A stretch of DNA of 64,000 nt from NCBI GenBank assembly GCA_049306095.1, contig JBAQPU010000062.1:10701-74700 (forward strand), given 5' to 3'. The notes beneath the pieces are model-generated. The model saw nothing but the letters and a program-made list of their open reading frames with translations, made no database searches and was not told the origin of the DNA. Source of the DNA: UBA2336 sp049306095 (GTDB taxonomy: Bacteria; Bacteroidota; Bacteroidia; Cytophagales; Cyclobacteriaceae). The position numbers and the translations under genes are program-made. Positions 59,041-64,000 of the stretch are shown here, one piece after another (within the stretch, counting starts at the first letter, position 1; every line of letters begins with the position of its first letter).

Positions 59041-61482
59041 ATGCTTGTCCTAAAAAGAGACGGACACCGAGAGTCCGTAAAATTTGACAAAATCACGGCC
59101 CGTATTGAAAAACTCTGCTATGGCTTAGATCTCAAATATGTCAGCCCGGTAGAGGTGGCCATGAAAGTGATCAACGGTTTGTACGATGGTGTAACCACAA
59201 TTGAACTGGATAATCTGGCTGCAGAAATCGCTGCCACGTTAACCACCAAGCACCCTGATTACGCCAAGTTGGCTGCTCGTATTGCGATTTCAAACCTGCA
59301 CAAGGTTACGAGCAAGTCGTTCTCCAGCACGATGAAGCGGCTGTATACGTATGTCGATCCAAAAACTGGTCAGAATGCTCCACTAATTTCGAAAGAAGCA
59401 TGGAAAGTTATTCATCAGCACGCTGCCGAACTGGACGAGGCCATCATTTACGATCGTGACTTCGGTTACGATTTCTTCGGCTTCAGAACCCTGGAACGCT
59501 CTTACCTGATGAAAATCGATGGTAAAGTAGTGGAGCGCCCACAACATTTGCTGATGCGTGTTGCTGTTGGTATTCACGGAGAAGATATTCCTGCAGCGAT
59601 TGAAACTTATAATCTGCTTTCAGAAAAATGGTTCACGCATGCAACCCCAACGTTGTTTAATGCTGGTACACCTAAGCCTCAGCTTTCTTCTTGCTTCCTG
59701 TTAACCATGCAAGACGATAGCATCGATGGTATTTACGATACGCTTAAGCAGTGCGCTAAAATTTCACAATCTGCTGGTGGCATCGGATTAAGCATTCATA
59801 ACATCCGTGCGAAAGGTTCATACATCAAAGGAACAGGCGGAACATCCAACGGAATTGTTCCGATGCTTCGCAACTTCGACATGACCGCACGTTATGTCGA
59901 TCAGGGTGGTGGTAAACGCAAAGGAAGTTTTGCGGTGTACCTCGAGCCCTGGCATGCTGATATTTTCGACTTTCTTTCATTGAAAAAAAACCACGGTAAA
60001 GAAGAGATGCGTGCCCGGGATCTTTTCTACGCCATGTGGATTTCTGATTTGTTCATGCAGCGTGTAGAGAACAACGAAATGTGGTCACTCTTCTGCCCCA
60101 ATGAAGCACCCGGCCTGGCCGATGTGTGGGGTGAAGAGTTTGAACGCTTGTATGAGAAGTATGAGAAGGAAGGAAAATTCCGTAAACAAATAAAAGCACA
60201 GGACTTGTGGTTCGAGATTCTGGAATCGCAAATCGAAACCGGAACACCTTACATTCTTTACAAGGATGCCGCCAACCGCAAATCAAACCAGAAGAATTTA
60301 GGAACAATTAAGTCGAGCAACTTGTGTACTGAAATTATCGAGTACACATCAAAAGATGAAGTAGCGGTTTGTAATCTGGCTTCTATCGCGTTGAATAAGT
60401 TTGTTGGGGAAGATGGCAAGTACGATCACCAAAAGTTGTACGAGATCACCAAAGTGATCACCCGCAACCTCAACAAAGTGATTGATGTTAATTACTATCC
60501 TGTTGAAGAAGCACGTAATTCAAACATGCGTCATCGCCCCATTGGGTTAGGTGTGCAGGGATTGGCTGATACGTTCATTATGATGCGTATGCCGTTCGAT
60601 TCAGACGAGGCTCGCAGATTGAATGAAGATATTTTCGAAACCATTTACTTCGCTGCCATGGAAGCCTCCATGGAGTTAGCAAAAGTGAATGGCGCGTACG
60701 AAACATTTAAAGGTTCACCCGCATCGAAAGGAATCTTCCAGTTTGATATGTGGGGTATTACTCCAAAGAGCAATCGCTGGAACTGGGAACAACTGAAGCA
60801 GGATGTGAAGAAACACGGTGTACGCAACTCCTTGCTGGTTGCTCCTATGCCAACCGCATCGACTTCACAAATTCTTGGTAACAACGAATGTTTCGAGCCG
60901 TATACATCCAACATTTATACACGCAGAACCTTGTCAGGCGAATTCATCATCGCGAACAAGCATTTGATGAAAGACCTGATTGACCTGGGCTTGTGGAATG
61001 AAACGATGCGTCAAAAATTGATTGCCACCAATGGTTCGGTTCAGCCCATTCCTGAAATTCCGCAGAACATCAAGGATATCTATAAAACCGTTTGGGAAAT
61101 TTCTCAAAAGGCTATCATTGACATGTCGGCCGACCGAGGCGCATACATTTGTCAGTCGCAGAGTTTGAACATTCACCTGAAAGATCCAAACTTCGGCAAG
61201 CTTACTTCGATGCACTTCTATGCGTGGAAGAAAGGATTGAAGACGGGTATGTACTACCTGCGTTCAACCGCTGCTGCCGATGCCATCCAGTTTACGCTGG
61301 ATAAGTCGGCAGTACAGCCTGTTGCTGAGGCGAGAGAAACACAAGTAGCTGACCCTGTAGCCACTACTCAGGCTGAGGCACAGCAAACCATACAGTATAC
61401 TGCTGCAGAGTATGAGAAGAAGCTCGCGGATATGACCTGCTCCCTGGATAACCCGGATGCCTGCGAAGCCTGCGGTTCGTAA
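59041..61482 (+). CDS. nrdA: Class Ia ribonucleotide reductase, alpha subunit
   Basis: 813 residues. The N-terminal ATP-cone (VLKRDGHRESVKFDKITARIEKL) gives allosteric activity control. Catalytic residues are in PQLSSCFLL, SSNLCTEI and AVCNLASIAL (the three active-site Cys and the Glu after the second). The radical-path tyrosines lie in GMYYLRST. After a Gln/Ala/Thr-rich linker the tail ends CSLDNPDACEACGS, with the CxxC pair that rereduces the active site. It makes dNDPs from NDPs with NrdB. A terminator follows at 61506-61535. Confidence 0.98.
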   Translation: MLVLKRDGHRESVKFDKITARIEKLCYGLDLKYVSPVEVAMKVINGLYDGVTTIELDNLAAEIAATLTTKHPDYAKLAARIAISNLHKVTSKSFSSTMKRLYTYVDPKTGQNAPLISKEAWKVIHQHAAELDEAIIYDRDFGYDFFGFRTLERSYLMKIDGKVVERPQHLLMRVAVGIHGEDIPAAIETYNLLSEKWFTHATPTLFNAGTPKPQLSSCFLLTMQDDSIDGIYDTLKQCAKISQSAGGIGLSIHNIRAKGSYIKGTGGTSNGIVPMLRNFDMTARYVDQGGGKRKGSFAVYLEPWHADIFDFLSLKKNHGKEEMRARDLFYAMWISDLFMQRVENNEMWSLFCPNEAPGLADVWGEEFERLYEKYEKEGKFRKQIKAQDLWFEILESQIETGTPYILYKDAANRKSNQKNLGTIKSSNLCTEIIEYTSKDEVAVCNLASIALNKFVGEDGKYDHQKLYEITKVITRNLNKVIDVNYYPVEEARNSNMRHRPIGLGVQGLADTFIMMRMPFDSDEARRLNEDIFETIYFAAMEASMELAKVNGAYETFKGSPASKGIFQFDMWGITPKSNRWNWEQLKQDVKKHGVRNSLLVAPMPTASTSQILGNNECFEPYTSNIYTRRTLSGEFIIANKHLMKDLIDLGLWNETMRQKLIATNGSVQPIPEIPQNIKDIYKTVWEISQKAIIDMSADRGAYICQSQSLNIHLKDPNFGKLTSMHFYAWKKGLKTGMYYLRSTAAADAIQFTLDKSAVQPVAEARETQVADPVATTQAEAQQTIQYTAAEYEKKLADMTCSLDNPDACEACGS

Positions 61483-61505
61483 TCAAACACACGAAGCATA
61501 AACAT

Positions 61506-61535
61506 AAACCCGATCTGTTATCGATCGGGTTTTTT
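61506..61535 (+). terminator. Intrinsic terminator after nrdA
   Basis: AAACCCGATC (61506-61515) pairs perfectly with GATCGGGTTT (61523-61532) around a 7-nt loop, followed by further T residues. It ends the nrdBA transcript before the oxidoreductase gene. Confidence 0.9.
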
Positions 61536-61572
61536 CATTTAACTTGGCTGGTGTAACCAAATTGATCCACCC

Positions 61573-62922
61573 ATGAACAGAAGAACTTTTGTAAAGCGTA
61601 CAGGAGTAGCTGCGGCTGCTATTTCCATTTTGCCGGTTTCAAATTTGTTTGCCCAAAGACGAAATGTGAGAATCGGAATTATTGGTGTGGGACTGCGGGG
61701 GCAAAATCACCTGGAGCTTGCCCTTATGCGTACCGATACGGAAGTCGTGGCCATCTGCGACATCAGTGAACGCATGCTGACCGATGCATTGGACATGGTA
61801 AAAAAGTCGGGAAAATCTGTACCTAAGGTTTTTAAAGGTGATGTAAATGCCTGGAAAAAATTGGTGGAACTAAAAGATTTAGATGGGGTGATCATTGCCA
61901 CCCCCTGGGAATGGCACGCCCCTATGATTATTGGCTCACTGGAAGCAGGCATTAAATATGTAGGAACCGAAGTCATGCTCGGCATTACCCTGCAGGATCA
62001 CTGGGATGTGGTGAAGGCGGCTGAAAAATATAAAGGCCATGTGATGATGATGGAGAATGTTTGCTACCGCAGGGATGTGATGGCTGTGCTCAACATGGTG
62101 CGTCAGGGGATGTTTGGTGAACTCATCCACTTGCAGGGCGGCTACCAGCATGATTTACGCGCAGTAAAATTTAATGATGGAAAACAACCCTATGGGGGCG
62201 GTGTTGAATTTGGTGAAAAAGGTTTTTCAGAAGCCGCCTGGCGAACAAATCACTCCGTACATCGCGATGGCGATCTCTATCCAACACATGGTATAGGACC
62301 TGTAGCTGAAATGATCAACATTAACCGCGGTAATCGTTTCTTGTCGCTGAGTTCATTCTCTACAAAAGCAAGAGGCCTGCACGACTACATTGTTAACAAT
62401 GGAGGCAAGGATCATCCGAATGCCGCTGTAGAATTTAAGTTGGGCGATGTAGTAACAACGATGATTAAATGTGTGAATGGCGAGACTGTTTTATTGCAAC
62501 ACGATACCAATCTCCCAAGGCCATATTCTCTTGGCTTTAGGGTGCAGGGTACAAAAGGAATCTGGATGGATGTTAACAAATCGATTTATCTGGAAGGAAC
62601 CAGTCCGAAAGCCCACCAGTGGGAAGAGGCAAAACCTTACTTAGATAAATATGATCACCCGCTGTGGCAGCGCTGGAGTAAAGAAACGGCCGGTGCCGGA
62701 CATGGCGGTATGGATTTTTTTGTTGTACACGCCCTCATTGAGTCCATCAAAAATCAAACCCCTACTCCCATGGATGTGTACGATGGAGCAGCCTGGAGCG
62801 CCATTACACCACTAAGCGAAAAGAGTATTGAACTTGGAAACGAAACCGTTGAATTCCCTGACTTTACGGGCGGCCAGTGGATGTACCGGAAAAATACATT
62901 TGCTACAAATGATGCGTACTAA
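61573..62922 (+). CDS. GH109-like Gfo/Idh/MocA enzyme with Tat signal
   Basis: 449 residues. The N-terminus MNRRTFVKRTGVAAAAISIL is a twin-arginine signal. A Rossmann fold follows (VRIGIIGVGLRGQNHLELAL, VVAICDISERML), then the catalytic-domain blocks MMMENVCYRRDVMAVLNMVRQG, GELIHLQGGYQHDLRAVKFN, YPTHGIGPVAEMININRGN and LLQHDTNLPRPYSLGF. These match the NAD-dependent GH109 alpha-N-acetylgalactosaminidase family more closely than ordinary sugar dehydrogenases. It is likely periplasmic with pre-bound NAD. It is followed 13 bp later by a sugar-kinase-like gene. GH109 assignment is by motif memory only. Confidence 0.85.
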   Translation: MNRRTFVKRTGVAAAAISILPVSNLFAQRRNVRIGIIGVGLRGQNHLELALMRTDTEVVAICDISERMLTDALDMVKKSGKSVPKVFKGDVNAWKKLVELKDLDGVIIATPWEWHAPMIIGSLEAGIKYVGTEVMLGITLQDHWDVVKAAEKYKGHVMMMENVCYRRDVMAVLNMVRQGMFGELIHLQGGYQHDLRAVKFNDGKQPYGGGVEFGEKGFSEAAWRTNHSVHRDGDLYPTHGIGPVAEMININRGNRFLSLSSFSTKARGLHDYIVNNGGKDHPNAAVEFKLGDVVTTMIKCVNGETVLLQHDTNLPRPYSLGFRVQGTKGIWMDVNKSIYLEGTSPKAHQWEEAKPYLDKYDHPLWQRWSKETAGAGHGGMDFFVVHALIESIKNQTPTPMDVYDGAAWSAITPLSEKSIELGNETVEFPDFTGGQWMYRKNTFATNDAY

Positions 62923-62935
62923 GTAGAATTGTGCT

Positions 62936-63982
62936 ATGAAAAATGTTGCACTCGCAGCCAGTCATTTCGGCCTGATGGATGCAGTTTTTGAAACGCTCAC
63001 CGATGGATTAATTCACGGTACGTATAAAGCAAGTGTGCCCGGTAAATCTATTATTCTGCAACAGATTAATACCTCTGTATTTAAAAGACCCGCGCAAATC
63101 ATTTCAAACTATAAAGCGATTCATGGTCATTTGAGCGCTCACAATAAACTTAAAATTCCTTCGCTTATACAGACTACGGAGAAACAGGATTTTTGGATTG
63201 ACGAAACAGGCATGCACTGGCGTGCGTTTGAATATTTTGAAAATACGAGTACTGAAACAGCGCCTTCACCCAATAAAATTTTTAGTGCGGCCAAATCGTA
63301 TGGAGAATTCATGAAGGCCTTAGCGGACCTTGACATCGCAACGTTATCTCCAACCATTCCGGATTTCCACAATTTGAATTTTCGGTACCAACAATTGCAA
63401 CAAGCAATTGCGACTGCCGGTAGTGGCAGGTTGCAGAAAAGTGAGGCATTACTATTCGAGGCAGAGAAAAGAAAAAAACTGGTCGATTTTTATAATAACC
63501 TGAAAGCAAACCCAGGTTTTAAACGAAGAGCCATGCACCACGATGCCAAGCTGAGTAACATCTTGTTTGATACTACTACCGGAAAGGCTGTATGCCCCAT
63601 TGATCTCGACACCACCATGGCGGGTTATTTCTTTTCCGATTTAGGCGACATGATCCGCAGCATGGTTTCACCGGCCGATGAAAATGCTCCTGCGGATAAC
63701 ATCTTAATCCGTAAAGATTACTACACCGCTATAATTAAAGGATACCGCGCAGGAATTAAAACTGCATTTACAGAAGTAGAAAACAATTCGATCCATCATG
63801 CAGGATTACTCCTGGTTTATATGCAGGCCATCCGGTTTTTAGCTGACTACCTTTCGCAAGATGTGTATTACCGGATTTCCTATCCGGAGCAGAATTTCGA
63901 CAGAGCTGATAATCAATTTACGCTATTGAAAAAATTAGAAGATTTTCTGTTATCGGAATATCAGTACAATCCTTATCAATAA
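62936..63982 (+). CDS. Aminoglycoside-phosphotransferase-fold kinase, NahK-like
   Basis: 348 residues, complete. The APH/choline-kinase fold is shown by the nucleotide-binding N-lobe (GTYKASVPGKSIILQQIN), catalytic loop MHHDAKLSNILFD (with Asp and Asn) and the metal-binding CPIDLDTTMAGYFFSDLGD. The size and the placement directly after a GH109-like enzyme recall N-acetylhexosamine 1-kinase (NahK, about 360 residues), which phosphorylates GalNAc or GlcNAc at C1. Other APH-fold kinases cannot be excluded. The 13-bp gap indicates one transcript with the upstream gene. Confidence 0.82.
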   Translation: MKNVALAASHFGLMDAVFETLTDGLIHGTYKASVPGKSIILQQINTSVFKRPAQIISNYKAIHGHLSAHNKLKIPSLIQTTEKQDFWIDETGMHWRAFEYFENTSTETAPSPNKIFSAAKSYGEFMKALADLDIATLSPTIPDFHNLNFRYQQLQQAIATAGSGRLQKSEALLFEAEKRKKLVDFYNNLKANPGFKRRAMHHDAKLSNILFDTTTGKAVCPIDLDTTMAGYFFSDLGDMIRSMVSPADENAPADNILIRKDYYTAIIKGYRAGIKTAFTEVENNSIHHAGLLLVYMQAIRFLADYLSQDVYYRISYPEQNFDRADNQFTLLKKLEDFLLSEYQYNPYQ

Positions 63983-64000
63983 CGTATAACAGTCGTCAGA

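Overview
The window is chromosomal DNA from a member of the Bacteroidota, most likely order Cytophagales. Supporting signs are a SusC/SusD pair, DUF4249 and DUF4105 genes, LytS/LytTR and FtsX-type permease families typical of the phylum, TAnnTTTG -7 promoter boxes in place of sigma70 boxes, and weak Shine-Dalgarno use. No tRNA, rRNA, insertion sequence, prophage or CRISPR array was recognised.

Layout. 1-5.8 kb: the 5' part of prfC, a LytS/LytTR two-component pair, a membrane-anchored phosphoesterase, a lone MreB-like gene and a small beta-barrel protein. 5.9-13 kb: dnaK, lysC, a Glu/Leu dehydrogenase whose start overlaps the stop of a PIN toxin gene, then anmK and coaX head to head. 12.5-19.7 kb: coaX, an outer-membrane protein, lptC, a tiny membrane protein and a PpiD-like foldase, then DUF493, a pterin dehydratase, rsmI and an inositol-phosphatase-family gene. 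19.8-25.1 kb: an ABC permease, a small Cys-rich membrane protein, a radical SAM protein, DUF4105 and a zinc-ribbon protein bracketed by palindromes. 25.3-32 kb: 2-oxoglutarate dehydrogenase genes (sucA, sucB, lpdA) with a GH114-like lipoprotein gene between sucB and lpdA.

32.1-44.2 kb is the most interesting part. The widely conserved cluster rpsP-rimM-trmD-rplS is split between rimM and trmD by about 9.7 kb of secreted-peptide genes. This island encodes three small precursors with 23-residue double-glycine leaders and Cys-rich cores (4, 6 and 6 Cys), a C39-peptidase ABC exporter and an HlyD adaptor. It also encodes a C39-like/VKOR/thioredoxin fusion, a second thioredoxin, an archaemetzincin-type protease, an HTH regulator carrying a leader-like LKGG motif, and two diverged paralogues of an unknown exported protein, each directly downstream of a precursor gene. 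Two precursor genes share a 122-bp upstream repeat holding a -7 box and a palindrome kept by a compensatory change. Together these predict a regulated, exported, disulfide-bonded peptide system.

44.3-57.6 kb: class I aldolase, accD lacking its zinc-ribbon cysteines, a TonB-receptor/DUF4249/MG2-like trio, a SusC/SusD pair and rplU-rpmA. 57.7-64 kb: nrdB-nrdA and a GH109-like enzyme followed by a sugar-kinase-like gene, plausibly an N-acetylgalactosamine salvage pair.

Non-coding structure is rich: several perfect intrinsic terminators, three families of dispersed palindromes, and a matched pair of ribosomal-protein promoters (rplS and rplU) built on five 7-bp AATTCNN repeats.
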